A stretch of DNA of 64,000 nt from Aliihoeflea sp023389195 (GCA_023389195.1 JAEWET010000021.1:89310-153309), one strand, 5' to 3'; shown: positions 1 to 8,479, numbered from the stretch's first letter. Made by a program: numbers and translations. Notes: a model not told the origin generated them from the sequence alone.

Positions 1-436
1 GCAGCAGCGCGGGACGGTCGAGTTCGCTCGTGTCCGACGCCTCGTCGAGATCGGCGACGAAGGGCAGGATGCGGCACTGCCGGTAGGCGGTCTTGACATG
101 CGCCTCGTGGTCGAGCCGAAAGCGGCAGACGCCCTGGAGCGAGATCAGGTAGCGGCCGTCACCCGTCTCGGCGAAGGATGTCAGCCGGCCAAGGCAGCCG
201 ACCTCGCAAAGCTGCGGTTCGCCATCCTCGCGCAGGCTGCCGTCGAGCGCGGGCTGGATCATGCCGACGAGGCGGCTCTTGGACAGGATCGCGTCGATCA
301 TCGCCAGATAGCGCGGCTCGAAGATGTTGAGCGGCATGCGCCCGCCCGGCAGCAGCAGCGCGCCGGCGAGCGGAAACACCGGCACCGTCTCCGGTATGTC
401 CCTCGCGCTGCGATAACGTGCGTTTCCCGCCTGCAC
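1..436 (-). CDS. LON substrate-binding domain protein (partial, runs off the window start)
   Basis: The reverse strand reads an N-terminal LON-domain segment: after a short leader it gives VPVFPLAGALLLPGG and MPLNIFEPRYLAMID, the classic start of stand-alone LON (peptidase S16 N-domain) proteins, which have no protease domain in this family. The best start is GTG at 436, preceded by an AGGGAG ribosome site a few bases upstream; an ATG at 450 is in another frame. The gene follows the thioredoxin gene on the same strand, as in many Rhizobiales. The 3' end lies outside the window. The cellular role of stand-alone LON proteins is not established. Confidence 0.8.
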   Translation of the reverse strand, partial: MQAGNARYRSARDIPETVPVFPLAGALLLPGGRMPLNIFEPRYLAMIDAILSKSRLVGMIQPALDGSLREDGEPQLCEVGCLGRLTSFAETGDGRYLISLQGVCRFRLDHEAHVKTAYRQCRILPFVADLDEASDTSELDRPALL

Positions 437-532
437 GGCTGCTCCCTCATTGGCCCGGGCCGGTTCCACTCCGCCGGTTCCGCTTCCACGATTTATGTGG
501 TGCAGCGGCGGTGAACCTCAAGAGCCGGAGGA

Positions 533-1489
533 TCAGGAGAAGAGCACGGAGGAGAGCTTGCGCCGCGCGGCAAGCGTCGCCGGGTCGGTCATGCCCCAGG
601 CCTCGAAGAACTTGAGGAGCTGCGCCCGCGCGCCGTCCTCGCGCCATTCGCGGTCGGCCTTGACGATGGCGAGGAGCGAATCGGTCGCCGCCGCCCGGTC
701 GCCGCGCGCGTTCTGGATCAAAGCGAGATCGAAGCGGGCCTCGTGGTCGGCAGGATCAGCAGCGAGCCGGCGTTCGAGCGCTGCCGGATCGCCGAGACCG
801 GCGACCTGCTCGTCGAGGTCGAGCCGCGCCTTGATGGCAAGCATGTCGGCATGGCCGGCCTTGTCGGCGGGAACCTGTTCGAGCACCGACAGCGCATCGT
901 CCTTCTGGCCGGCGTCGAGGAGAAGCGTCGCGAGCGCGGCGCTGGCCTGCGGATGGCCGGGCTCCTCGGCGAGGACTGCCGAATAGATGCCGACGGCGCC
1001 CTGCAGATCGCCCGCCGCGCGCGCCTCGCCGGCCGCCGCGAGCGCATCCTCGATCGCCGCCCCGGCATTGCCCGGGCCGGCCACCTTGTCGATGAACTCG
1101 ACGATCTTGCTTTCCGGCACCGCGCCCATGAAGCCGTCGACCGGCTGGCCGTCCTTGAAGGCGATGACGGCGGGGATCGACTGGATGCCGAGCTGGCCGG
1201 CGATGGAGGGGTGATCGTCGATGTTCATCTTGACGAGCTTGACGCGCCCCTTGGCGGCCGCGACGACCTTTTCCAGCGCCGGCTGCAACTGCTTGCAAGG
1301 CCCGCACCATGGCGCCCAGAAATCGACGAGAACGGGCTGCTTGCGCGATTCCTGAACAACGTCGGCACTGAAGCTTGCGGTCGTCGTGTCCTTGATCAGC
1401 CCCTCGGCTGGCGCGGCCGAGCCGCCGATGAGGCCGGCACCCCCATCCATCGAGGCGGCAAGGGCGGGTTGGACGGGATCGCGGTGCAT
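533..1489 (-). CDS. cnoX: Thioredoxin-domain protein with C-terminal TPR region (CnoX/YbbN type)
   Basis: The 318-residue protein has a thioredoxin fold from about residue 30 to 140 with an intact active site WCGPC (Cys62, Cys65) and the cis-proline loop region IQSIPAV. A long Ala-rich helical region of tetratricopeptide type follows (about 150-315). This architecture matches the CnoX/YbbN chaperone-redoxin family, which protects proteins under oxidative stress; many members lost the second cysteine, but here both are present, so disulfide reductase activity is possible. ATG at 1489 has AGGA nine bases upstream. It sits 42 bases after the tRNA-editing gene on the same strand. Confidence 0.88.
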   Translation of the reverse strand: MHRDPVQPALAASMDGGAGLIGGSAAPAEGLIKDTTTASFSADVVQESRKQPVLVDFWAPWCGPCKQLQPALEKVVAAAKGRVKLVKMNIDDHPSIAGQLGIQSIPAVIAFKDGQPVDGFMGAVPESKIVEFIDKVAGPGNAGAAIEDALAAAGEARAAGDLQGAVGIYSAVLAEEPGHPQASAALATLLLDAGQKDDALSVLEQVPADKAGHADMLAIKARLDLDEQVAGLGDPAALERRLAADPADHEARFDLALIQNARGDRAAATDSLLAIVKADREWREDGARAQLLKFFEAWGMTDPATLAARRKLSSVLFS

Positions 1490-1531
1490 GGGAACAGTCC
1501 TTTCAACGAAAGCGGGCGCGGCAGCGTGTCG

Positions 1532-2077
1532 TCAATGTGGCGAAACGGCCGAAACATTCAAGATCAACGGCTCATGTCCGGTGGCGCGCAGGAACTTGAC
1601 GAGATCGTCGGCGCGGATCGAGGTGGTGGCGGTGTTGACCAGCGGATGGGCGTTGATCGTCTCATGCGCCATCAGCGCTGCATCTAGAACGAAGGTGACG
1701 TCGCCGCCCGCATCGTTGATCGCGCCGAAGGCCGTCACCGCGCCGGGAATGACGCCGAGATACTCCATCAGCTTCTCCGGCTTGCCGAACGAAACGCGCG
1801 ACGACGCGCCGATGACGTGGTGGACCTGTTTCAGGTCGACCTCGGCCGTCTCCTCGACCGTCAGGAGAAAGAACCGATCCTTCTTGTCCTTGAGGAAGAG
1901 GTTCTTCGTATGACCGCCCGCGATCTGCCCGCGCAGCGACTGCGATTCATCGACGGTGAAGAGCGGAGGATGCTCGACGGTCTCGACCGAAATGCCGAGT
2001 TCGGCAAGCATGTTGAAGAGGTCGTCCTGTGTCTTCGGCATGGGTGCTCGCAAGGGGAGTTCGAGATGCGTCCTCAT
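1532..2077 (-). CDS. Prolyl-tRNA editing protein (YbaK/ProX, Ala-tRNA(Pro) deacylase type)
   Basis: This free-standing YbaK/aminoacyl-tRNA deacylase-domain protein of about 181 residues carries GGHTKNLFLKDKK, the signature of the PrdX/ProXp-ala group that hydrolyses Ala mischarged on tRNA(Pro) in trans to prolyl-tRNA synthetase. The later segment AFGAINDAGGDVTFVLD also fits. The start is chosen as ATG 2077 (MRTHLEL) because ACGGAG lies about 11 bases upstream. An inner ATG at 2041 (MPKTQDDL) is the start seen in shorter homologues and cannot be excluded. It probably shares a transcript with the downstream thioredoxin gene. Confidence 0.82.
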   Translation of the reverse strand: MRTHLELPLRAPMPKTQDDLFNMLAELGISVETVEHPPLFTVDESQSLRGQIAGGHTKNLFLKDKKDRFFLLTVEETAEVDLKQVHHVIGASSRVSFGKPEKLMEYLGVIPGAVTAFGAINDAGGDVTFVLDAALMAHETINAHPLVNTATTSIRADDLVKFLRATGHEPLILNVSAVSPH

Positions 2078-2124
2078 AGTCGGCAAGGCTCCGTTGCGAA
2101 AGCTGGTTCGGCGATATTTCCCTG

Positions 2125-2153
2125 TTGCAATCACAATCGAGTTCGGCCATATA
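2125..2153 (+). promoter_or_regulatory. Candidate promoter of the tRNA-Gly gene
   Basis: TTGCAA (2125-2130) and CATATA (2148-2153) are separated by 17 bases and lie about 30 bases before the first base of the tRNA. This fits a housekeeping sigma promoter with initiation near 2160. It was identified by eye only. Confidence 0.45.
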
Positions 2154-2182
2154 AGCCCCGTTCCCGGCGATGCCGGGTGCGA

Positions 2183-2257
2183 GCGGGTGTAGCTCAGGGG
2201 TAGAGCACAACCTTGCCAAGGTTGGGGTCGAGCGTTCGAATCGCTTCACCCGCTCCA
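2183..2257 (+). tRNA. tRNA-Gly (anticodon GCC)
   Basis: A complete cloverleaf is readable: acceptor stem GCGGGTG (2183-2189) pairs with CACCCGC (2247-2253), the D-arm has GTAGCTC...GAGC, the anticodon loop carries GCC at 2215-2217, and the T-loop is TTCGAAT. The CCA end is encoded (2255-2257). Decoding GGC/GGT, it is a glycine tRNA. It is transcribed opposite to both neighbours and is followed at once by a bidirectional terminator. Confidence 0.97.
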
Positions 2258-2271
2258 ATTATCTCCACCGA

Positions 2272-2296
2272 AAAGCCGCGGCTCGTCCGCGGCTTT
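2272..2296. terminator. Bidirectional intrinsic terminator between tRNA-Gly and modE
   Basis: AAAGCCGCGG (2272-2281) and CCGCGGCTTT (2287-2296) form a perfect 10-bp stem with a 5-base loop. An A run at one end and T run at the other allow it to end both the tRNA transcript (plus) and the mod operon (minus), which converge here. Confidence 0.85.
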
Positions 2297-2310
2297 CGTG
2301 TTGTCAGGCC

Positions 2311-2661
2311 TCAGTTCTCGTCGATTTCCTGCGCCAGCGCGTCGAGATGCGCCTGCGCGCCGCTCGACGCTGCGCGCTCGACGGCGCGGTAGCGGGTGAC
2401 GAGGGCGAGGCCGAGCGGCGTGAGTTCGGCGCCGCCGCCACCGGACCCGCCCTTTTGCGCAAGGATGACCGGCCGGCCGAACAGTTGCGTCAGTTCCTCG
2501 ACCAGCGACCACGCCTGCCGATAGGACATTTTCATTTCGCGCGCGCCGGCGGAGATCGATCCGGTCGCGGCGATGTGCTCCAGAAGCGCGATCTTGCCCG
2601 GTCCGATCCGGCCCTTGGGCGGCAGGTCGATGCGCAGGCTGAGGCGCGGCGGTTCCAGCAT
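2311..2661 (-). CDS. modE: ModE-like molybdate regulator, DNA-binding domain only
   Basis: The 116-residue protein consists of a winged helix-turn-helix of the ModE/LysR N-terminal type: GPGKIALLEHIAATGSISAGAREMKMSYRQAW is characteristic (about residues 21-52). It ends after a helical tail with no TOBE/MOP molybdate-binding domain, so it is the short DNA-binding form seen in many proteobacteria. It begins three bases after modC and is the last gene of modABC-modE, so it is probably co-expressed with the transporter and may regulate it. How a protein without a MOP domain would sense molybdate is not visible here. Confidence 0.85.
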   Translation of the reverse strand: MLEPPRLSLRIDLPPKGRIGPGKIALLEHIAATGSISAGAREMKMSYRQAWSLVEELTQLFGRPVILAQKGGSGGGGAELTPLGLALVTRYRAVERAASSGAQAHLDALAQEIDEN

Positions 2662-2664
2662 GGC

Positions 2665-3741
2665 TCAGCTCTCCTTCAGGCGAACGGTCTTGACGATGGC
2701 GTGGACGGCCATGCCCTCGGCCAGATTCAGCCGGGCGGCCGAATGACGGGTGATGCGGGCGGAAAGACGGTCGCCATTGCAATCGAGATCGACCAGAAGG
2801 TCATGCGAATGCGCTGGCCGCAGTCCAACGACGCGGCCGGCAAAGACGTTGAGTGCGCTGATGCCTTCGGGCGGCTGGGAGGCGAGGAGGATGTCGGACG
2901 CACGCACGAAGATCGGCACCTTGTCGCCGGGCATGTGGGTGGAGGGCGGCAGGTGCCACAGGCCCGCCGGCGAGCGGAAGAGCGACAGGCCGATGGCGGC
3001 GTCGAAACGGTCGAAATCAAGCACCAGACGCGAGCCGCCTTCGTCTCCGGCCGATCCGGGGAGAAGGTCGAGCCCTGCGAGGATATCGCGCGCCGGGCCC
3101 GTCGCGCTGACGCGGCCGCGATCGAGCACAACGACGTCGGTGGCAAGCCGGGCGACCTCGGCGACGGAGTGACTGACATAGACGATCGGCATCCGCGCCT
3201 CGTCGCGCAGGCGCTCGATGAAGGGCAGGATTTCCGCCTTGCGGGCGTCGTCGAGCGAGGCGAGCGGCTCGTCCATCAGGATCAGGCGCGGACTGGCAAT
3301 GAGCGCGCGTCCGATGGCAACCCGCTGCTTCTCGCCACCTGAAAGCCTTGCCGGCTTGCGGTCGAGCAGGTGCCCGATGCCGAGAAGATCGACCGCCTCG
3401 GAAAAATCTCCATAGCGCTCGACCTGCGGCACGAAGCGCCGGCCATAGACGAGGTTCTGGCGCACGGTGAGATGCGGGAAGAGGCGGGCATCCTGGAAGA
3501 CGTAGCCGATGCGGCGCTTGTGCGGGGGCAGGAACGCGCCCGTTTCGGTGTCGACCAGCACGCGGTCATCCGTCGATATCCGGCCTGAATCGGGACGCAC
3601 CAACCCGCCGATCATGTTGACGATTGACGTCTTGCCCGATCCGGACGGGCCGAATAGGGCGGTCAGGCCGCCGGCCGAGCGGAACGCGATGTCGAGCGCT
3701 AAATCGCCCATGGCGTGGCGTAGCGCGACGTCGAGGCTCAT
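2665..3741 (-). CDS. modC: Molybdate ABC transporter ATP-binding protein ModC
   Basis: The 358-residue ATPase has Walker A GPSGSGKT (31-38), the Q-loop region YVFQDARLFPHL, signature LSGGEKQRVAIGRAL, Walker B LILMDEPLASLD and a C-terminal TOBE-like region (about 290-350, LSARITRHSAARLNLAEG) that binds oxyanion in this family. It powers molybdate import with ModB and ModA at the inner membrane. Start ATG 3741 overlaps the modB stop as ATGA, indicating translational coupling. An upstream in-frame extension through modB is not coding. Confidence 0.95.
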   Translation of the reverse strand: MSLDVALRHAMGDLALDIAFRSAGGLTALFGPSGSGKTSIVNMIGGLVRPDSGRISTDDRVLVDTETGAFLPPHKRRIGYVFQDARLFPHLTVRQNLVYGRRFVPQVERYGDFSEAVDLLGIGHLLDRKPARLSGGEKQRVAIGRALIASPRLILMDEPLASLDDARKAEILPFIERLRDEARMPIVYVSHSVAEVARLATDVVVLDRGRVSATGPARDILAGLDLLPGSAGDEGGSRLVLDFDRFDAAIGLSLFRSPAGLWHLPPSTHMPGDKVPIFVRASDILLASQPPEGISALNVFAGRVVGLRPAHSHDLLVDLDCNGDRLSARITRHSAARLNLAEGMAVHAIVKTVRLKES

Positions 3742-4439
3742 GCGCCCTCCATCCGGCGCGAAACGCGGCGGGCCAGAATTTCGCTGGCCACGAGCGCCGA
3801 CATGGCGACGGCGATGGCGATGAGCGTCAGGCGCATCGCGCCGGTGCCGCCGCCGGGCACCTGCGTGAATGTGTAGATGGCGGACGGCAAGGTCTGCGTC
3901 TGGCCGGGAATGTTGGAGACGAAGGTGATGGTCGCGCCGAACTCGCCCATCGCCTTGGCGAAGGCGAGGATGGTGCCGGCGATGATGCCGGGCAGCGCGA
4001 GCGGCAGGGTGATGGTGGCGAAGACGAAGGCCGGATGGGCCCCGAGCGTGCCGGCCGCCTGTTCGAGCTTCGGGTCGACCGCCTCGATGGAGAGCCGGAT
4101 CGCCCGCACCATCAGCGGGAACGCCATGATGGCGCCGGCCAGCGCGGCGCCGGTCCAGCGAAACGAGAAGACGAGACCGAACGCCGTTTCGAAAAACTGG
4201 CCGAGCGGCCCGCGACGACCGAATGCGAGCAGCAGGAGATAGCCGGTGACGACCGGCGGCAGAATCAGCGGCAGGTGGACGAGACCGTTGAGCAGCGCCT
4301 TGCCGGGGAAGGACCATCGGGCGAGCGCATAGGCGACGAGGATGCCGAAGGGCAGGCTGGCGACCGTCGCCCAGCTTGCGACCCAGATCGACAGCCGGAC
4401 AGCGGTCCATTCGTCAGGTGAAAGCTGCAGCCATTCCAT
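3738..4439 (-). CDS. modB: Molybdate ABC transporter permease ModB
   Basis: The 233-residue integral membrane protein has about five hydrophobic segments. It contains the permease EAA-type coupling motif EQAAGTLGAHPAFVFATITLPLALPGI and the segment AKAMGEFGATITF typical of ModB. It forms the channel dimer energised by ModC. It starts six bases after modA and overlaps modC by four bases. Confidence 0.95.
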   Translation of the reverse strand: MEWLQLSPDEWTAVRLSIWVASWATVASLPFGILVAYALARWSFPGKALLNGLVHLPLILPPVVTGYLLLLAFGRRGPLGQFFETAFGLVFSFRWTGAALAGAIMAFPLMVRAIRLSIEAVDPKLEQAAGTLGAHPAFVFATITLPLALPGIIAGTILAFAKAMGEFGATITFVSNIPGQTQTLPSAIYTFTQVPGGGTGAMRLTLIAIAVAMSALVASEILARRVSRRMEGA

Positions 4440-4445
4440 TCCCGG

Positions 4446-5210
4446 TCAGTCGCCGGCAAGGACGGTAAAGCCCTGTTCCTCGAAGATCGCGCGGGCTGCG
4501 TCCCCTTGCAGATAGTCGAGGAAGGCGGCGGCGTCGGGATTGGCGCTCGCGGCCGTCAGCGCGGCGGGATAGATGATCGGCTCGTGGCTGTCTTCGGGAA
4601 ATGTGCCGACGACACGCACGCCGGGCTCAACCGTCGCGTCGGTCTGGTAGACGATGCCGAGCGGCGCTTCGCCGAGCGCGACGAACTGGAGCGGGGCGCG
4701 AACGTTCTCGGCCTGCGCGACCTTGTCGGCCACACCGTCCCAGACGCCAAGCGTTTCGAGCGCGGCCTTGCCGTAGCGGCCGGCGGGAACGGCGTCGATA
4801 TTGGCCATGGCAAGCCGTCCGTCGCCGAGCGCGCCGGCAAGATCGAAGCCCGGCGCGATGGAAAGGTCGACCGAGGAGTCTGCCGGTGCGACGAGAACGA
4901 TGCGGTTGCCGAGAAGCCGCCGCTCGCTCGCCGAGTCGACTAGGTTGCGCTCAGCGAGATAGGCCATCCAGTCGAGATCTGCGGAGATGAACAGATCGGC
5001 CGGCGCGCCTTCCTCGATCTGCCTGGCGAGCGCGGAACTGCCGGCATAGGAAACCGTGGCTTGCCTGCCCTCTTCCTGCGACCAGGACTCACTGATCGCG
5101 TCGAGTGCGGTCTTGAGGCTGGCGGCGCCAAAGACCGTGACCGGTTCCTGCGCGCGCGCCGGCAGGGCGACACACAGGAAAATGGCAATGGTCGCAAGAA
5201 ATCTGCGCAT
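4446..5210 (-). CDS. modA: Molybdate-binding periplasmic protein ModA
   Basis: The 254-residue protein has an N-terminal signal peptide ending ALPARAQ, then VTVFGAASLKTALD with the Ala-Ser pair that contacts molybdate in ModA proteins, and later SYAGSSALARQIEEGAPADLFISAD and IVYQTDA typical of the family. The start is ATG 5210 (MRRFLATIAIF) because GTGAGG lies six bases upstream; a GTG at 5222 would place the start before that site. It is the first gene of modABC-modE. Its ribosome site and start codon lie inside a perfect inverted repeat (see the element at 5209-5246). Confidence 0.94.
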   Translation of the reverse strand: MRRFLATIAIFLCVALPARAQEPVTVFGAASLKTALDAISESWSQEEGRQATVSYAGSSALARQIEEGAPADLFISADLDWMAYLAERNLVDSASERRLLGNRIVLVAPADSSVDLSIAPGFDLAGALGDGRLAMANIDAVPAGRYGKAALETLGVWDGVADKVAQAENVRAPLQFVALGEAPLGIVYQTDATVEPGVRVVGTFPEDSHEPIIYPAALTAASANPDAAAFLDYLQGDAARAIFEEQGFTVLAGD

Positions 5211-5246
5211 CTGAAACCTCACACCGCAATAGCGATGGTTTCAGAT
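5209..5246 (-). promoter_or_regulatory. Inverted repeat folding over the modA ribosome site and start codon
   Basis: On the modA strand, ATCTGAAACC (5246-5237) is followed by 18 bases and then GGTTTCAGAT (5218-5209), a perfect 10-bp pair. The 3' arm covers part of the GAGG ribosome site and the first two bases of the ATG. Such a hairpin could reduce modA translation unless opened. The repeat could instead be a DNA operator; no known class was recognised. Confidence 0.5.
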
Positions 5247-5316
5247 GAACATAACGCATCGCTTCGTGCAAGGCGTGGAAGAAGCCTAGGGCGACAGTCG
5301 ATATGTCCGAACCGCC

Positions 5317-6756
5317 TCAGCGATCCGGAATGATCTCGATTTCCGAGCGCCGCGCCTTGACGGCCGGCAAGCCGAGGATGAACTCCGCGAGATCGTGCGG
5401 CAGCGACAGGGTGACGTGTTCCTTGCCGTCGCTTACGGTCTCGGCGAGATCGGCGATCATGCCGCCGGCGACCGTGTTGTTGGTCTTCGGGCTGATCAGG
5501 ATGAAGGCGCCGGTGTCGCGGCAATCGGAAAAGCGGTCGAAGATCGCATCTTCCGCAAAGTGCAGGCGGACCCGGCCAATGGCATTGACGGGCAGCGTGG
5601 TCGATTTCGTCCAGCGCCCGGCGCCGAGATCGTAAGCCTCGTCGATGGACACGCGGACGCGCTTCATCCGGCCGGCAGCCTTGAGCCAGAGGCGCGCGCC
5701 ATCCTTCAGGCCGTCCGTTTGCAGCGTGACCAATGTCGCCGTGAAATCGCGGCCGGTGAGCGGCGTGGCATCCGCAGCCGTCAGCACGTCGCCGCGCGCG
5801 GCATCGACCTTGCGGTCGAAGACGACGGTGATTGCGGCGCCGGCTTCGGCGCGCTCCACGTCGCCATCGAAGGTGACGATGCGGGCGACCGAGACCGTCT
5901 GGCCGGACGGCGCGACGGTCACGCGGTCGCCGACCGCAATGGCGCCGGCCGCGACCGTGCCCTGATAGCCGCGGAAGCTTTCGCCGGGGCGCGAGACGCG
6001 CTGGATCGGCATGCGGAAGGACAGGCTGGAAAGCTGCGCCGTCGGGGCTGTCTCCAGCGCTTCGATCAATGTCGGGCCTGAATACCAGCCGAGATTTTCG
6101 CGGGCCGACGCGACGATGTTCTCGCCCTTGAGCGCAGAAAGGGGGATTGCGGTGATCGCCATCTCGCCGAGCCGGGCGGCATAGGCGCGAAATTCGAGTT
6201 CGATATCGTCGAAGACAGCGCGGTCGTAGCCGACGAGGTCGATCTTGTTGACCGCGAGCACGACCTGCCGGATGCCCATCAGATGGACGATGGCGGCATG
6301 GCGGCGCGTCTGTTCGAGAAGGCCTGCGCGCGCGTCGACCAGAAGCACGGCGAGATCGGCCGTCGAGGCACCGGTCGCCATGTTGCGCGTGTATTGCTCA
6401 TGGCCGGGCGTGTCGGCCACGATGAAGGCGCGCCTCGGCGTCTGGAAATAGCGGTAGGCGACGTCGATCGTGATGCCCTGTTCCTGCTCGGCCTTGAGCC
6501 CGTCGAGGAGCAGGCCGAAATCGGGCAGTGACAGATCGTTTTGCTTGGAGCCCTTGGCGATCAACGCCGCGCGGTGATCTTCGGCGACGGATTTCGTGTC
6601 CCACAGGAGGCGGCCGATCAACGTCGACTTGCCGTCGTCGACGCTGCCGCAGACGAGAAAGCGAAGACGGCGGCCGTCTTCATGGTCGGCTGCGACGGGC
6701 TCGCCGTCACGCTCGAATTCGGGTTCGAGCGGCAGGATTTCAGCGTCGAGGCTCAT
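5317..6756 (-). CDS. cysN: Sulfate adenylyltransferase large subunit (GTPase) CysN
   Basis: The 479-residue translation-factor GTPase has GSVDDGKST (P-loop, about 37-45), DTPGHEQYTRN (G2/G3) and AVNKIDLVGYD (G4), followed by two beta-barrel domains. With CysD it makes adenosine 5'-phosphosulfate (APS) from sulfate and ATP, driven by GTP hydrolysis. It stops after the EF-Tu-like domains, so there is no fused APS kinase (CysC/NodQ form). That fits the APS-type reductase encoded two genes upstream. It begins two bases after cysD and ends the cysHDN set. Confidence 0.95.
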   Translation of the reverse strand: MSLDAEILPLEPEFERDGEPVAADHEDGRRLRFLVCGSVDDGKSTLIGRLLWDTKSVAEDHRAALIAKGSKQNDLSLPDFGLLLDGLKAEQEQGITIDVAYRYFQTPRRAFIVADTPGHEQYTRNMATGASTADLAVLLVDARAGLLEQTRRHAAIVHLMGIRQVVLAVNKIDLVGYDRAVFDDIELEFRAYAARLGEMAITAIPLSALKGENIVASARENLGWYSGPTLIEALETAPTAQLSSLSFRMPIQRVSRPGESFRGYQGTVAAGAIAVGDRVTVAPSGQTVSVARIVTFDGDVERAEAGAAITVVFDRKVDAARGDVLTAADATPLTGRDFTATLVTLQTDGLKDGARLWLKAAGRMKRVRVSIDEAYDLGAGRWTKSTTLPVNAIGRVRLHFAEDAIFDRFSDCRDTGAFILISPKTNNTVAGGMIADLAETVSDGKEHVTLSLPHDLAEFILGLPAVKARRSEIEIIPDR

Positions 6757-6758
6757 GG

Positions 6759-7712
6759 TCAGAAATATCCTTCGAGCTTCTTCTTTTCCATCGATCCCGC
6801 CTCGTCGCGGTCGATGGCGCGGCCCTGGCGCTCGGAAACGGTTGCGGTGGTGATCTCGTCGATGATGTCGTCGATGGTCTCGGCTTCGGAGAAGATGCCG
6901 CCGGAAAGCGCGAAGCAGCCGAGGGTGCGGAAGCGGATCGAGCCTTCCTGGCGCACCTCGCCTGGCCAGAGCTCCAGACGTTCGTCCTCGGCGAGAATGA
7001 TCATGCCGTCGCGCAGCACGAAGGGCCGGCGTTTGGCAAAATAGAGATCGACGATCGGGATTTCCTCGGCCTTGATGTACTGCCAGACGTCGAGCTCGGT
7101 CCAGTTGGAGAGCGGGAAGACGCGCACGCTCTCACCGCGCGCGATGCGGCCATTGTAGAGGTTCCACAGCTCCGGCCGCTGGTTGCGCGCGTCCCAGCGA
7201 TGGTCGGGCGAGCGGAAGGAGAAGATACGCTCCTTGGAGCGCGAGGCGTCCTCGTCGCGGCGCGCGCCGCCGAAGGCTGCGTCGTAACGGCCGGCATCGA
7301 GCGCCTGGCGCAGCGCCTCGGTCTTCATGACGTCGGTGAAGTAGGAAGAGCCGTGCTTGAACGGACTCAACCCCTCGGCCGCGCCGCGCGGATTGGTATG
7401 GACGTTGAGATCGAGGCCGAGGTCGCGCGCGGTCTGGTCGCGAAAGGCGATCATCTGCGAGAACTTCCAGCCGGTATCGACATGGAGCAGCGGAAAGGGG
7501 ATCGGTTCGGGCCAGAAGGCCTTGCGCGCGACATGCAGCAGGACGGACGAATCCTTGCCGACCGAATAGAGCATCACCGGCCGTTCGAACTCCGCCGCGA
7601 CCTCGCGGAAGATGTGGATCGCTTCGTTCTCAAGGGCCTGGAGATGCGGCGAAAGGCGGCTGGAGTGGCTGTTGTCGTCGGTGGTCTGAAGGCGGGCTGC
7701 TGCTGCGGTCAT
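6759..7712 (-). CDS. cysD: Sulfate adenylyltransferase small subunit CysD
   Basis: The 317-residue PP-loop ATPase has MLYSVGKDSSVLLHVARKAF (ATP pyrophosphatase loop), HVDTGWKF and GGARRDEDASRSKER, all standard for CysD. It partners CysN in APS synthesis. Start ATG 7712 (MTAAAARLQTT) overlaps the cysH stop by four bases (ATGA), so an upstream in-frame extension within cysH is rejected. The C-terminus GRAIDRDEAGSMEKKKLEGYF matches the family end. Confidence 0.96.
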   Translation of the reverse strand: MTAAAARLQTTDDNSHSSRLSPHLQALENEAIHIFREVAAEFERPVMLYSVGKDSSVLLHVARKAFWPEPIPFPLLHVDTGWKFSQMIAFRDQTARDLGLDLNVHTNPRGAAEGLSPFKHGSSYFTDVMKTEALRQALDAGRYDAAFGGARRDEDASRSKERIFSFRSPDHRWDARNQRPELWNLYNGRIARGESVRVFPLSNWTELDVWQYIKAEEIPIVDLYFAKRRPFVLRDGMIILAEDERLELWPGEVRQEGSIRFRTLGCFALSGGIFSEAETIDDIIDEITTATVSERQGRAIDRDEAGSMEKKKLEGYF

Positions 7713-8479
7713 GTTGCGGGCACTTGCACTTTCGGGGAGGAGATCGGGGTGATCGGCGAGGCGGCGTCCTTGACGTGGAGCCCGCATTCGCGGGTCTGGT
7801 CCTGTTCCCACCACCATCGGCCGGCGCGCTCCGGCTCGCCCGGCTTGATCGCACGGGTGCAGGGCTCGCAGCCGATCGAGGGATAGCCGCGCGCGTGGAG
7901 CGGGTTGAGCGGCACGTCGTGGCGCGCCGCATAGGCATTGATCGCGTCAAGCGTGACGTCGGCGAGCGGGTTGACCTTGAGAAGGCCGCGCTGCGCGTCC
8001 CATTCGGCGAGCGGCGTTTCCGCGCGCGCGCCGGACTGCCCGCGCCGCACGCCGGTGATCCAGATTTCCGCCCGGTCGAGCGCCAGCGAAAGCGGGCGCA
8101 GCTTGCGGATGTCGCAGCAGGCGTGCCGTGCCTCGACGCTGTCGTAGAAGCCGTTAAGGCCGTAGCGCGCGGTGTAGGCTTCGATGTCGATGGGCGCCGG
8201 GCGATAGCGCTCGATGGCAAGGGCGAAACGGCGCTCGGTCTCGTCGATCAGCGTACGCGTTTCGTCGAAGAGGCGTCCGGTGTCGAGCGTGACGATCTCG
8301 ATCGAGCCCGCCGTACCGGAGCGCGCGATGGCCGCCGTGATGATTTGGTCCTCGATGCCGAGCGAGGTCGTGAACACCTTGCGGCCGGCAAAGCGCGCCA
8401 CGCGTTGAAGCCTCGCTTCCAGATCGAGGGAGCTGAGTTCGTCGGCGAGGGCGGCAATGGCGGCAGGTGCGTGCGTCAT
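7709..8479 (-). CDS. cysH: Assimilatory APS reductase (CysH, iron-sulfur type)
   Basis: The 256-residue PP-loop reductase has TTSLGIEDQ near the N-terminus, paired cysteines Cys121-Cys122 and Cys204-x-x-Cys207 that bind a [4Fe-4S] cluster in APS-type enzymes, and the C-terminal ECGLH motif (231-235) with the catalytic cysteine. These cysteines mark it as an APS rather than PAPS reductase, converting APS to sulfite. That agrees with the absence of an APS kinase in the cluster. It is the first gene of cysHDN, 111 bases downstream of cysA across a gap with a strong hairpin. Confidence 0.95.
   Translation of the reverse strand: MTHAPAAIAALADELSSLDLEARLQRVARFAGRKVFTTSLGIEDQIITAAIARSGTAGSIEIVTLDTGRLFDETRTLIDETERRFALAIERYRPAPIDIEAYTARYGLNGFYDSVEARHACCDIRKLRPLSLALDRAEIWITGVRRGQSGARAETPLAEWDAQRGLLKVNPLADVTLDAINAYAARHDVPLNPLHARGYPSIGCEPCTRAIKPGEPERAGRWWWEQDQTRECGLHVKDAASPITPISSPKVQVPAT

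Noticed and set aside
5219..5260. CGTTATGTT and CGCTATT words upstream of modA as a ModE (Mo-box) site
   Set aside because: The two words are in direct rather than inverted orientation and lack the TATA arms of the Mo-box; not strong enough to call.
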